Below, one piece after another: positions 12,472 to 22,399 of a stretch of DNA of 64,000 bases; within the stretch, counting starts at the first letter, position 1; every line of letters begins with the position of its first letter. The notes beneath the pieces were generated by a model. It made no database searches. It worked only from the letters and a program-made list of their open reading frames with translations, and had not been told where the DNA came from. This stretch comes from Plectrocnemia conspersa (taxonomy: Eukaryota > Arthropoda > Insecta > Trichoptera > Polycentropodidae). A program made the translations under genes and the position numbers. The stretch is from assembly GCA_009617715.1 (NCBI GenBank), contig VTFK01000009.1:1612001-1676000 (forward strand), written 5' to 3'.

Positions 12472-13077
12472 CTTAAAAATATGATAGCTATCCTTACCGA
12501 TACTACTATGCACTTATAATATAAGAGGACTGATCAAAGTATATTCAAACCGAATTTTGGTCAATAGAAGAGCGCAAAAACAATTATCACTTCTCAGAAG
12601 GCAAAAATTCACGTCAAAAGCAATAAAACCGTGTCGGCGCCATCGCAGTGGGAACGCTCGGTAACGAGCGTTCCCACTGCGACGGCGACGGCATGATTTT
12701 ATTGCTTTTGACGTGGATTTTTGACTTCTGAGAAGGGATAATTGTTTTTTGCGCTCTCCTATTGGGCAAAATTCGGTTTATATGTGCTTTATTCAATTCT
12801 CACTCGTATTTTATTATAAAAAGTTCACTATATGAAGCAAAGAAAAAAGTCCAACACTGGCAGCAAAGAAAACACGATATTTTTAATATTTTTTAATGCC
12901 TAATTAAAATATTTCGCATAAAATATCACTCCAGAAAATATGTCGAAACAATGGCTAATTTTTATATTTATTTTGAGCATAGAAAGGGTTAAATCATACC
13001 TATATTTATTTATTTAAAAAATATATGACGATGTATGAAATGGAATTTTTGTCATGAGATCTGGAATCATTGTTTTC
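12472..13077 (-). mobile_element. FB foldback element, full-length copy 1
   Basis: It matches the element at 20411-21020 end to end in reverse orientation. The centre is a near-perfect long inverted repeat: arms 12547-12660 and 12665-12781, with the innermost 17 bp perfect (CGCAGTGGGAACGCTCG at 12644-12660) around a 4-base loop GTAA. Shared outer landmarks are CTTACCGATACTACTATG at the left and the inverse of GAAAACAATGATTCC at the right. The ORFs seen here are only readings of the palindrome arms. There is no transposase, so it is a non-autonomous DNA element. The superfamily is not determined because I could not define termini or a target duplication. Confidence 0.8.
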
Positions 13078-13099
13078 CCAGGGCCCGGGTCCGCTCTCG

Positions 13100-13152
13100 G
13101 CGGCCTTGACTACAAGGTACGCTGGGATATGATTCCCTCGAGTCGTGTCGAC
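13100..13152 (-). repeat. Short coding-like repeat E, copy 1
   Basis: On the minus strand this reads VDTTRGNHIPAYLVVKAA. A second copy at 59486-59535 on the plus strand reads VDATRGNHISTYLVISRK. The shared peptide suggests a fragment of the same mobile-element ORF. It abuts the FB element but is absent next to FB copy 2. Confidence 0.55.
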
Positions 13153-14603
13153 ATATGTACTCGAGAAAGCTTTTTTGACACCTACCAAATAACCACAGCT
13201 ATTCTACTTTTTAACCATCTGTTGGATAATATTAATTATTTTTATCCAGGTACTCGCAGATGAACGCATTGTGGTCTAGTTTTTATTATAAATAATCTGA
13301 ATTTAAATGTTCTGTAAATATTTTTTAAATTATGCAGGGTTTACATTGACGTGAATCTGGTATGCCTTGCATTTAAATAAATAATTGGCATGGGATCTTT
13401 GAAAACGCTAATTTTTTCACATGCCAAAGGTCCAGATTGGCTCATCGATCAATGAAAAAGTCGCATTAAGGGTCATTTTCAATCTGCTGCAGGTGCATAC
13501 TGTGAATTTGGCTATAAATCTCCAGAATGGGCTTCGGGCACCAGAGCGATATCCTTGTTCGTGACCGCGCATACATTATGTCGGTTTACAAGAAGCCATT
13601 TTCGAAGTTGTGCTCTTCCTAAATGGTCTTCGATGAAATTTTATTAGGCATTCAATATAACCTTAGCTTTTCAGGTTCGTATATAAAATGGGAAAACACT
13701 GGTTCAGTTTACACTGATTAGATTCTCGAATCCTAGAAAATAATTCGAGTCCTTTAGATCATATTAGTACTTTTCTGTAATTAAAAATGTATATCATGAA
13801 TCCTGATAATTCACATAATTACAAATGACTAAGAATCGGAATCTCTTATACTGATTAATGATTGATAAATTCTAGAAGAGAAGAATTGAAAAAATTACAT
13901 CATTCATACAGGAACTAGATTGAAATGTATTCAATAATAATGGTGATCCCACATTTAAGTGAAGGTTGAACAAATACCTTGATTGGTACTGTAAGTTTTT
14001 TTTTATGTGTAGATGCACATTGTTGGGTATCAGTAATTTGTATAACCGTTAAACCATAAAACCTCAAATTCCCAGTACCTTAAATTGATGATTTTTTGGA
14101 CCACAATCGAATTGATTGAATTTGTAGCATTGTTATACCACGCCTCGGTTTACCGGATGATCCATTGTTATCACAATTGTATATTTCGACCATTCCGATG
14201 CGTAGAGAAATCGAATTTATTTCAATGTAGCTTCAATAACATCATCATAACTATAAGGCATCGTCTACTTTAGCGTACACGTAACATAAAGAAGAGTTGA
14301 GCTTTTCAAGCTCACCAGCTATTGAATGTATCATGATTCTTAAGATTAAAAAAATAGCCATGAAAAACAGTACCATTCCAGAGTAGGCTTTATAACATCG
14401 TACATTAAGTTGATCATATAATTTTGAACTAAATATAAAAAATAAACATTAACTTTGAAAATAGCGTTTATGCTTAAGCTAAAAACATGTGTGAGTAACC
14501 TTTTTCGATTCACAGACTATTTGTTTTAATTTTAGAATAAAATTGTTATTTTTATGCTACGTAACAAGATTTTTATCGTAATAAAAAGTAAAGGTTCGTT
14601 TGA
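13153..14603. other. Unique DNA, GC-richer island then AT-rich
   Basis: The stretch 13330-13700 is a unique mixed-composition island. The rest is AT-rich. No convincing ORF is present. A pyrimidine-rich tract ending CAG followed by GTACTC lies at 13249/13250, a weak splice-like junction. Confidence 0.4.
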
Positions 14604-14676
14604 TTGAGTATTATATTTTTATTTTTATAAAAAAAATATTATATTTTTATTTTTATAAAAAAAATATAATACTCAT
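14604..14676. repeat. 28-bp tandem duplication inside an inverted repeat
   Basis: A unit beginning TATTATATTTTTATTTTTAT is present twice in tandem. The whole is bracketed by GAGTATTATATTTTT and its inverse AAAAATATAATACTC, so it can also fold back on itself. It is either a simple-sequence expansion or the scar of a small insertion. Confidence 0.8.
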
Positions 14677-14873
14677 CGTGAAAAAGTTGTTCTATTAAAT
14701 CGTTGAATTCTTTCAACGGATCGTAACAAGTATGGTGAGTAAAAGACAAATGTCTAATCATTTCAACTGAAGCATCCTTCAGAGATAGTACTAAAAAGCG
14801 CGACAAGTTCGATGGAATGTCATGGTTCTATTTACTGCTTTCTTCCCCAACCGGTATGGTCAAACAAAGATGT

Positions 14874-14884
14874 GGGGGGGGGGG
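14874..14884. repeat. G11 homopolymer
   Basis: Eleven G residues in a row in an AT-rich genome, close to the boundary between the tandem array and REP-A copy 2. It could mark an element end or be a simple slippage tract. Confidence 0.9.
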
Positions 14885-14900
14885 TCCTATTCCATTCCAT

Positions 14901-15419
14901 ATTGTGACCAAAAATTATCATTCATCAAACTTGATAAACTAGACAATAGTGGAAACGGTCACGGGAAACAATATATCATAAAGGGCCACAACATTCCCTT
15001 TGCACAATTCGACCTCGGAGATGTCCATCAAGCAAATGTCAATTTCTGATTTTGATTAGTAAGCAAGCAACTCTGAATACATCATTTCCAATGAGGACCA
15101 GAAAGAGACCCGAAGATTCGCCTCGCCTGGCAGATGCGCCCCCCACCGACAGACGCGAAGATACGACCTGAGACTTCAGGACATGATTACCGCAGCAAGA
15201 GAGACTGACCTCCAAACACTGTCACAGCCACCTACAAGACCCCTGAGGATCTCCCACGGACATCATCCCTGCGCCAGCTTCTCCACCACTGCTCGGAGAA
15301 AACGATACTCGCCCATCATAGTAACTCGTAATATATGTATTATAATATAAACTAATAAGTCATTACTAATCCACATGCGTCTTACTGGCTGCGAAGTCCC
15401 CACTTAGGGTTACCAAACC
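14901..15419 (-). mobile_element. REP-A dispersed repeat, copy 2
   Basis: It runs in the same orientation as copy 1, with shared landmarks ATTCATCAA near 14920, CACAACATTCCC near 14988, CACAATTCGACCTCGG near 15003, CATCATCCCTGCGCCAG near 15262 and CTTACTGGCTGC near 15383. It lies within the tandem array and separates two of its units, which supports insertion. It lacks about 100 bp present in copy 1 around 8946-9030. No ORF is conserved with the other copies. Confidence 0.75.
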
Positions 15420-16135
15420 TAAAAAAGATTATAACCTTTTGCGTGCGACTTCTAAAAAAAACTAGAATTGCGAATAAACAGCTCTTGGATTTTGCACCAC
15501 GATAATTCATATCATAACAAGTAATGAATCGCGTGTAATAGCATCAAAATAAAGATTTAATAGTCTCAATAGAAGAGCTCTTAAGGGCTAAAACCAAAAG
15601 CTGCACGTCAAGTTCAATCGAATGTCAAGGTTCTTCTTATCGTTTTTTTATATTATGACGGTATTGTCTAATATGAATTTTTACCATCATATTTCATGAA
15701 AAATAAGAAGTATCGCCTCGCACTTTCACTCTGTTTGATTGAGACATCTGAAAAAAACGACTAGAATCGTGGGAAAACAACTCCTGAATTTCAAACTATG
15801 ATAACTACTGATTCGTGATCATCTTCAATTGCGTTTAAGTGTCATAACGGGTGACGAATTATGACAATAAAACAATTGTACAAGTACAATTGTTTCAACG
15901 GAAGCGCCTTGAAATATTAATACCAAAAAATCACGCTAAGTTCAATCGAATGTCAAGGTTTATCTTATTGTTTTCATAGAATAAGACGCTATAATTTCAT
16001 ACAATTTTTCACCATAGGATAGTATGGTTGTTAAAGAGTATTTATTACCTTGCAGTTTTATCCTGTTTGCGTGAAACATAAAATTATAGGAAAATAAAGC
16101 ACAGGCTCAAACTTCGTTACTAATTCGTGAACTTT

Positions 16136-16440
16136 TGGCAGTCGCAGTAATCGAATTTACAATATATGACCCCTGCGACTTTTTTTTTTTTTTCTATTTC
16201 TGCAGATAAAAAAAAGACATTGAAAGGACAATGTTTTATGACTATAGAGGATATAAAGGCTTTTGCAGATTGGAAGGGAAGAAACGCTGATATAAGTACG
16301 TATACAAATATACAAAATAATAATTCAGTTACACTTCGCATATTTTATTGATTCACTCGTACAGGCTATGATGTTTACGGATTTATCAACCTTTTTTGGT
16401 TAGTTTGAGAGTCACTGCTTTAAGCGACTGTTATATCGTT
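16136..16440. other. Unique DNA with a poly-T tract
   Basis: A T-run at about 16180 lies between overlapping short ORFs on both strands that show no recognisable domain. No gene is supported. Confidence 0.5.
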
Positions 16441-16900
16441 ACCATAACTCGAAAATCTGGCTACGACAATCGAATACTCGTACACCTTCGAGTGCACCAT
16501 GCATGGAAGCAAAGAACACGCTCGAGAAGCTTTCGAATTAATTCACTCAATCTACATTTGGTTGATTAAAAGGTTGTCGACCCCAGCGAAGGAGCAAAAC
16601 AATATACGTGTTCTAGCAGGAGACAGCTTGCATTTAAATTGCACTTCCGAGGTGGTCGTAAAGGCGCCGAAAGGTGCCTAAACGGGGACATTACATTTCC
16701 GCCACACTGGTGTGCCTTAGCAAGGAACATGGCCATGTATGGCCCTTGGCCCACCCCTGGGCCACGTGGGAAGACAAGCCATCGGTCAGTTTTTATTTTT
16801 ATTGAACAGGTAAGTGGATGACTGGCGCTTTAACGAGATAGGCACGTTCACGCCCACGTGCTAGGTTCGACTCGTGTGCTATGTGTGATGGCAGGGCTTC
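16441..16900. other. Unique GC-rich island with a splice-like junction
   Basis: One of the GC-richest unique stretches in the window, with clustered words such as GGCCCTTGGCCCACC near 16740. Overlapping ORFs occur on both strands. One plus-strand frame (16499-16681) ends in a short peptide resembling an Ig B-strand, but no partner cysteine or tryptophan follows, so I do not call a gene. At its right end a T-rich tract ends in CAG followed by GTAAGT. Confidence 0.45.
16785..16815 (+). promoter_or_regulatory. Candidate recursive splice site (+)
   Basis: A T-rich tract (TTTTTATTTTTATTGAACAG, ending 16809) is followed immediately by GTAAGT (16810-16815). A 3' splice site abutting a consensus 5' splice site is the layout of ratchet points in long insect introns. 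The tract is interrupted by GAA just before CAG, which weakens it. Confidence 0.35.
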
Positions 16901-18054
16901 TCAACCTCACTTAATTATTATGATTATAAGAAAAATCTTATCTATTCCTTATATTCGGATTCTGCTAATCTTAATATATTTCAATCAAGATTAATTTAAT
17001 TTGGTACGAAGAGAATTATTTAAGATAAAAATTCATTTAATCATTAAAATAAACTAATTAACCTCTTTTTAGTTTACTCACTTTAGTGAGAATTTCTTAT
17101 GGGAACATGCACCATGACAGGTCAATTGAAAGGTCTGCACTCTGATGCAAGAGGCAAGTTCAATGCTTGCATTCATCAGCTGCGTACGTATAATATAATA
17201 CATACTACATACAGAGTTACTTATCCTCGATGTTAATTCATCAACGTTCTAACGAAGCGATAATTAAGTCGGAAAGACGTTAAAGTTAACCGCATAAAGA
17301 CGTCTATGCACTAGCGTTTCCTGGAAGTGTTCATAATGCACGTAAAAATGGCTTCATCAGTTTCAATTGAAGCCATGTACGATGGTTCAAGAATATGGTA
17401 ACGCGGTCGTGTCAAAGGCGACTATGCAAATATTTGCTCCAGCGTTTACTAGGTTCGGTATTTGTTCTTTGATGTGCAAAACAAAGACGAGACGCCGAGT
17501 TTGAAGACGTGTGGAATTCTCAGTGAAAAAATTAACGAAGTTAATATTCGGGATGGATGTTTTATTAAACGGTTTAGAGTAGTGAACGGAATTAACTCTC
17601 AGTTTCAGACCAACCAGTTTACTTTTGATAATGGTACCTCGATACTATTATGACACGTGTATTTTAAATAAATAATAATGTAACTTTAAACTAATTAGTT
17701 ATCGGCAAACTACGATTCGCAAGTTTGGAATAGATTTTACATTTCCATATTCTTAACCGTTTGAATGCCGCAAGGACGCCGTGTCTGCTTACGAACGACG
17801 ACATGAATGTCGTTAGGACGCGGGTGTATGTTTTCTAGTTTTGTATTTTTAAAAAAAAAAAATTCTGTACTTTTTGTGTATTTACTTATATAAACTGGAT
17901 TAATTATTGTTCCTATAATTAATAGTAACTCACAAAAAAAATCAGAAATATTTATTTTAAATTTATTTAAAAATTGCTTGACATTCTTAGCATACACTTA
18001 AAGTGTTAATAACGGAACGGCCAACCATCAGGTTAAGGAGTTGAGAAATATAAC
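16901..18054. other. AT-rich flank, unique island and AT-rich flank
   Basis: The stretch 17100-17640 is a mixed-composition unique island. The remainder is AT-rich. A 63-codon ORF at 17462-17653 (+) has no recognisable feature. Confidence 0.4.
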
Positions 18055-18200
18055 GTCACAACGGAATGCAAAGCAATAGGTACACCACATAACCTTATTT
18101 TATTTATTTTTTTAGATTAAATTAAGACCATCGTGGCCTAACAGGTTACCCCAATGCGCCACGATGGTCGAAAACCTATTGCTTTTCATTCCGTTGTGAC
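18055..18200. repeat. Nested inverted repeats
   Basis: The outer arms, 27 bp each (18055-18081 and 18174-18200), match in 26 positions. They begin GTCACAACGGAATG and end with its inverse. Inside them, a perfect 11-bp pair, GACCATCGTGG (18126-18136) and CCACGATGGTC (18159-18169), encloses 22 bases. Both pairs fold together into one long hairpin. It may be a MITE remnant or a structured RNA locus. No terminal motif or target duplication identifies a transposon family. Confidence 0.85.
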
Positions 18201-18965
18201 ATTACGCAGTTATAACTTGACTTCAATGTGTTACAACTGCGTATTCAGTGCCATGTGGAACGATTTTTGCGATTTTTTGTTCTCATTTTATTATCCGTGG
18301 ATATTCATCATGTCACTGTCAAAGCCAGAAAATAAGTTGATTGTGTACGTCGTTCTTTCAAAGCATTTTATATCTGTATTGAAAGAATACAATATACGTC
18401 ATCATTAATAGATTAAGCATTCGACACGAAATTTACAAATTATAGAAAAGTAACGATCAGAAAAGTTGAAAAACTTAAAACGGATTTATGAGAAATAAGA
18501 CTGTAGTTTTATTTCTCTCTATCAGGCTATCGGTGAAAACATTTGCTAGAAGTGTTAAGCACATTGCGAGTAACATCAATAGCCAATTTAATAGCAAAGT
18601 AAATGATTTCGAAAAAAATAAAGCTTCACGCAGTAGCTCCCAAATTTTATTGATTCTTAATGCTCTTGATAAATCAAGGTTTTTTTAAAGCAAATTAAAT
18701 TATAACAACTGTATTTTGCAAAACGTCAAATATTTTATATAAAAAATGGTACGGTAGAAATAGTGAGTCGGAAAATTAATTGCTCGTAATTTACCGCCAG
18801 CAATTAAGCGCTAGCAGTTTACCGCCTCTTAAATTAATAGCATAAACAATCTATACCCTACAAATGATCCCTAGAATATTTTACTATCTAGAAGCACTGA
18901 GATGAATATTAACTCGTTTACAAACTCGCAAAAAAAATTTTTTTTTAAATCATAAGAGGTTCAAA
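18201..18965. other. Unique mixed-composition DNA
   Basis: Contains 84- and 66-codon plus-strand ORFs (18154-18408 and 18488-18688). The first starts inside the hairpin, and neither has a recognisable motif. No gene is supported. Confidence 0.45.
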
Positions 18966-19105
18966 TCATATGCTGTTCTAAAATATCTATACAACTCAAT
19001 TTGACAGTTGCGAAGCACTCATTTTCTGTTCAAACCCAAACCTAACCAAAACGAATTTTTCTAATGGAAATTCAAAAAACTATAATTAGTCTTAAAACTT
19101 AAATT
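18966..19105 (-). mobile_element. Family C repeat, copy 2
   Basis: Its reverse complement matches 21040-21120 closely, sharing CTCAATTTGACAGTTGCGAA and GTTCAAACCCAAACCTAACC. Only one arm is clear, so it is partial. Confidence 0.7.
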
Positions 19106-19391
19106 AGGTTATTTATTTTTTATTTTTTTATTTAAATTTTGCGCTATAACCTGACAGGCGTAAGCGCAATGCGTAACAATGGGGTAAATCTGTACCAATT
19201 GAGTGAGTCAATCAGATATAATCAATACATACAATTAAGTACCAACCACCAGACTGAAAGTCTGATGATCCCTGACATCTATATTAATAATTAAAAATGA
19301 TTATGTGCAATATAATTTATAACTAATAAATGTCACTGTAACTAGTGTCATTTTTTTATAATAGCGCATTTTTTATAAATAAAAATATGAG
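19106..19391. other. AT-rich DNA, possible SINE body
   Basis: AT-rich sequence between a family C copy and the tRNA-like head. The part next to the head may be the SINE body, but the window has no close second copy to define it. Confidence 0.35.
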
Positions 19392-19464
19392 TGCCTATGC
19401 CGGGGCTCGAACCCGCAACCACAGAGTTATTAGTCAGAAACGTTACGGACTACGCTATTCCGTC
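19392..19464 (-). mobile_element. tRNA-Ile(AAU)-derived SINE head or tRNA pseudogene
   Basis: On the minus strand a 73-nt stretch can be laid out as a tRNA. TAGCGTAGTCCG (19446-19457) sits at A-box positions and GGTTCGAGCCC (19403-19413) at B-box positions, with starts 44 nt apart as in real tRNAs. The D stem and T stem pair in 4 positions each. The anticodon loop is CTAATAA, the tRNA-Ile(AAU) loop. The anticodon stem and acceptor stem are mostly unpaired, so it is not a working tRNA. A similar head at 61168-61240 favours a SINE family over a lone pseudogene. Confidence 0.65.
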
Positions 19465-20410
19465 CTTTATGTTTGTTATATTCGGTTATTTTTGAGTTGG
19501 AAGTTTTGAAACGGTTGATCGTAAAAAAGTTTAATAAACTGCCATAATATTATAGGGTTATTAATTTATTAAATAATAAATATAAAGTAAATCAATTTAA
19601 AGATATATATTATTTATAGTTCATAAGCATTATATAATAAACTATAAATAATAGCGCCGATTCGATAATGTATACAATATAATATCTTACAAAACCGTTG
19701 CATATACTCTCTCAGTATCGTTACCATCCGGTTTTATTGTGTGACCATCATCCATCTCTATCTTACATGTACATCTCTGGACCACGTTAACCACACATGG
19801 GAATTCAACTTCATCTCATCCGCTCGCCTCGATACTCTCGTATGCTGTTTTTATTTAATTTTCTGGATTATAAACGGAATTCTATCGCCGATTCCCGAAG
19901 GCAACAAATTCCTAACAGTTAGCCGTAACTGACAGCGAGATAACTAGGTTTAACCGCAGGAGCGGCAGTTTAAATGAATTCAAACTCGGCTTCCAGTTTG
20001 TAATGGTCCATCTTTCAACTGGGTAAGCTGCTAGATTACGATCGGACATGTGTCCGAAACGGATTCTCTTGCATACGAATTGAAATGGCTCGAGGGTGCT
20101 GCGTTTTCTTGAGACTAGTAGTGTTTAGAAATTACGGGATTTGTAGCATGTAAGCTTTATAAGCGAATGCTAATTGAAAACGTCAGCTTGGATTGATTGA
20201 ATAGAATTTATTGCATATGATTCTTGTTGCTTTGAATCACAGTCTTTCAAGAAGCGAGATAGATATGATTGCGGCTACTGCCGTAGAGCCAACATCATTG
20301 CACTTTATCAATAGTCTAAGCTTTGAATGTCTTGGAAACGTTACATTCAAAGATTTTGATAATGAAGTAATGCTTACATCTATTACAGGTAGATATTTTT
20401 AATATATTAT
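19465..20410. other. AT-rich DNA and a unique island
   Basis: The stretch 19690-20160 is a unique GC-richer island. A 63-codon ORF at 20211-20402 (+) ends beside a GTAGAT donor-like word, but nothing else supports an exon. Confidence 0.4.
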
Positions 20411-21020
20411 GAAAACAATGATTCCGGGCCTCATGACAAAAATTAAATTATATATATTTTTAACATCCTAATATAATTTCTTGCTACAAATAAATATTAA
20501 AATTAGGCACCGTTGCAACATATTTTCTGGAGTCATATTTAATGCGGAATATTTTAAATAGGAATTAAAAATTATCAAAAATATTTACTCACAATATTTA
20601 CTTGATAATTAGACGTGTTTTCTTTGCTGCTCAGTGTTGCCATATAGTGAATCCAAGCCAAAAGCAATAAAATTGTGCCATCGCGGTGAAAACGCTCGAT
20701 TATCAAACATTTAAATTAAATAAAGTGCATATAAACCGAATTTCGCCCAATAGGAGAGCGCAAAAAACAATTATCTCTTCTCAGAAGTCAAAAATCCACG
20801 TCAAAAGCAATCGCAGGAACGCTCGTTGCCGAGCGTTCCCACTGCGACGGCGCCGACACGATTTTATTGCTTTTGACGTGAATTTTTGCCTTCTGAGAAG
20901 TGATAATTGTTTTTTGCGCTCTCCTATTGACCAAAATTCGGTTTGAATATACTTTGATCAGCCCTCTTATATCAGAAGAGCATAGTAATATCGGTAAGGA
21001 TAACTATAATCTTTTTAAAA
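20411..21020 (+). mobile_element. FB foldback element, full-length copy 2
   Basis: It matches 12472-13077 in reverse orientation: GAAAACAATGATTCC (20411), CATATTTTCTGGAGT (about 20520), GTGTTTTCTTTGCTGC (about 20614), then the central foldback, then GGTAAGGATAACTAT (about 20993). The central arms are 20733-20825 and about 20831-20944. The left arm has lost about 25 bp relative to the right, and a displaced arm piece lies at 20652-20700. The 86-codon ORF here is a reading of the arms, not a gene. Confidence 0.8.
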
Positions 21021-21039
21021 TTATAAAATATTATTAATA

Positions 21040-21250
21040 ATAATTAGTTTTAGAACTTATATTAGGTTAGATTTGGGTTTGAACAGCGAATGAACGTTTC
21101 GCAACTGTCAAATTGAGGTTCATAGACATTTTAGAGTAGCATATCAGTTGAATTATATTTTCGCTAGTAGAAATATATATCTACTGGTGAAAATATATTT
21201 GGACTAGACTAGTGAAAATATAACTTTACCGAAAATACATCGGATGTAAA
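21040..21250 (+). mobile_element. Family C repeat, copy 3
   Basis: It carries GGGTTTGAACAGCGAATGAA and CGCAACTGTCAAATTGAGGT followed by GTGAAAATATA-type motifs, as in the other copies. It begins about 20 bp after FB copy 2 ends. Confidence 0.7.
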
Positions 21251-22399
21251 TAAATAATGATAAATATGTAAATATATATATTACTACATACTTTATTCTA
21301 TACGGGTACATTACATACTTCTGCGTTAAGCGTCATGAAATGAAAGACGCGTTATAAATCAACTCCCAAGAGGATTATAAATCTTCACTAGACTTTCGAG
21401 AACATAAGCAATGGACGTTTACGAGACACTTTCTGAAACGTAAGCATAAATATTTAAATTCATTAAACGCGCGGTTGAGAAACTCATGGCATATTTTTTA
21501 GGTCGTCAATTTTTCAGGTTGTAGGTGACATACTACAACATTAACAATAACAAAGTGAAGTTCACTTATTAAATGAACGGAGTAAAAGCATGTTTCTTTA
21601 TAGGAACATACAAACTATATAAATATTCTACAAAATGCATTTTTATAGTTACTTGGTTGGCTAGCTCTGTTTAAATTAATCATTATGAAATTAGGAAGAT
21701 ATTGTTCTTAATTATTTGCGTTAAATGACCATGCAGTCACTATATAATAGACTCATTTATGAATGGCCACCATGGAGGAATACACACGAAACATTACATG
21801 CGTTTATAATGTAGGCGATGATGATAATACGGTACTTTAAAATGTGCTCGCAAGGGATATATAAAAAGTCTTGCAGAACTCATTCTCTCTTACGGTGGTG
21901 AAACATCTACTCAACAAAAACTCTTTACTTTAATTAATCTGGACACTACCGCCCGTATAAATCGGTATAAATGTATGAAGTTAGTAATAAAATTAACTGG
22001 AAAACTCATTGAGTGGAAAAGTCACACCAATCAGTTCCAAATATCGATATTATTTTAATACTAATAGAATAGCAAATTGTCAATATGGCAAAGGATCGAG
22101 CTATACCTTATGTGATCTGGCTAAATAGGAATCTAAGGTAGTAAATGATCAAGAATGACAATCAATGATTTGGTATTGTGATTTTTATCTATTTATCTAG
22201 AATTTTACAGTGCAGATTTAATATATTGAAACTGATTTAAAATATATTTTCATGTATACATCCTGTATTTTTTCCAAAATATATTTATTACAAGCCATTA
22301 TGCGATTCAGTGTTTCCTTCTGTACTGCGGAAATCTTTAACTCTAAATCAAAAGACGGATGTCGTTTTATATATTTTTTTATATATAAAAACTGAAATT
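21251..22399. other. Unique mixed to AT-rich DNA
   Basis: No ORF, tRNA signal or in-window repeat that I can support. Patches at 21300-21480 and 21720-21980 are slightly GC-richer. Confidence 0.5.

Larger units (their letters stand above)
14726..16135. repeat. Degenerate ~330-bp tandem array split by REP-A
   Basis: The landmark AAGTTCAATCGAATGTCAAGG occurs in recognisable form at about 14804, 15608 and 15937. The last two are 329 bp apart. The first gap is 804 bp but contains about 520 bp of REP-A copy 2, leaving about 285 bp of array sequence, close to one unit. A second landmark, a purine-rich word followed by ACTAGAAT and CGTGGGAAAA-like sequence, recurs near 15455, 15755 and 16080. I count about three and a half divergent units. 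No coding frame is shared between units. Confidence 0.65.

Noticed and set aside
12614..12796. 60-codon minus ORF and the similar 86-codon plus ORF at 20686-20946
   Set aside because: Both are readings of the FB foldback arms, so their similarity reflects the repeat and not a gene family.
18138..18182. A-box-like TGGCCTAACAGG inside the nested hairpin
   Set aside because: No B-box follows. The word is explained by the inverted-repeat arms.
20211..20402. Exon ending at a GTAGAT donor-like site
   Set aside because: Only the donor-like word supports it. There is no acceptor, homology or codon bias.
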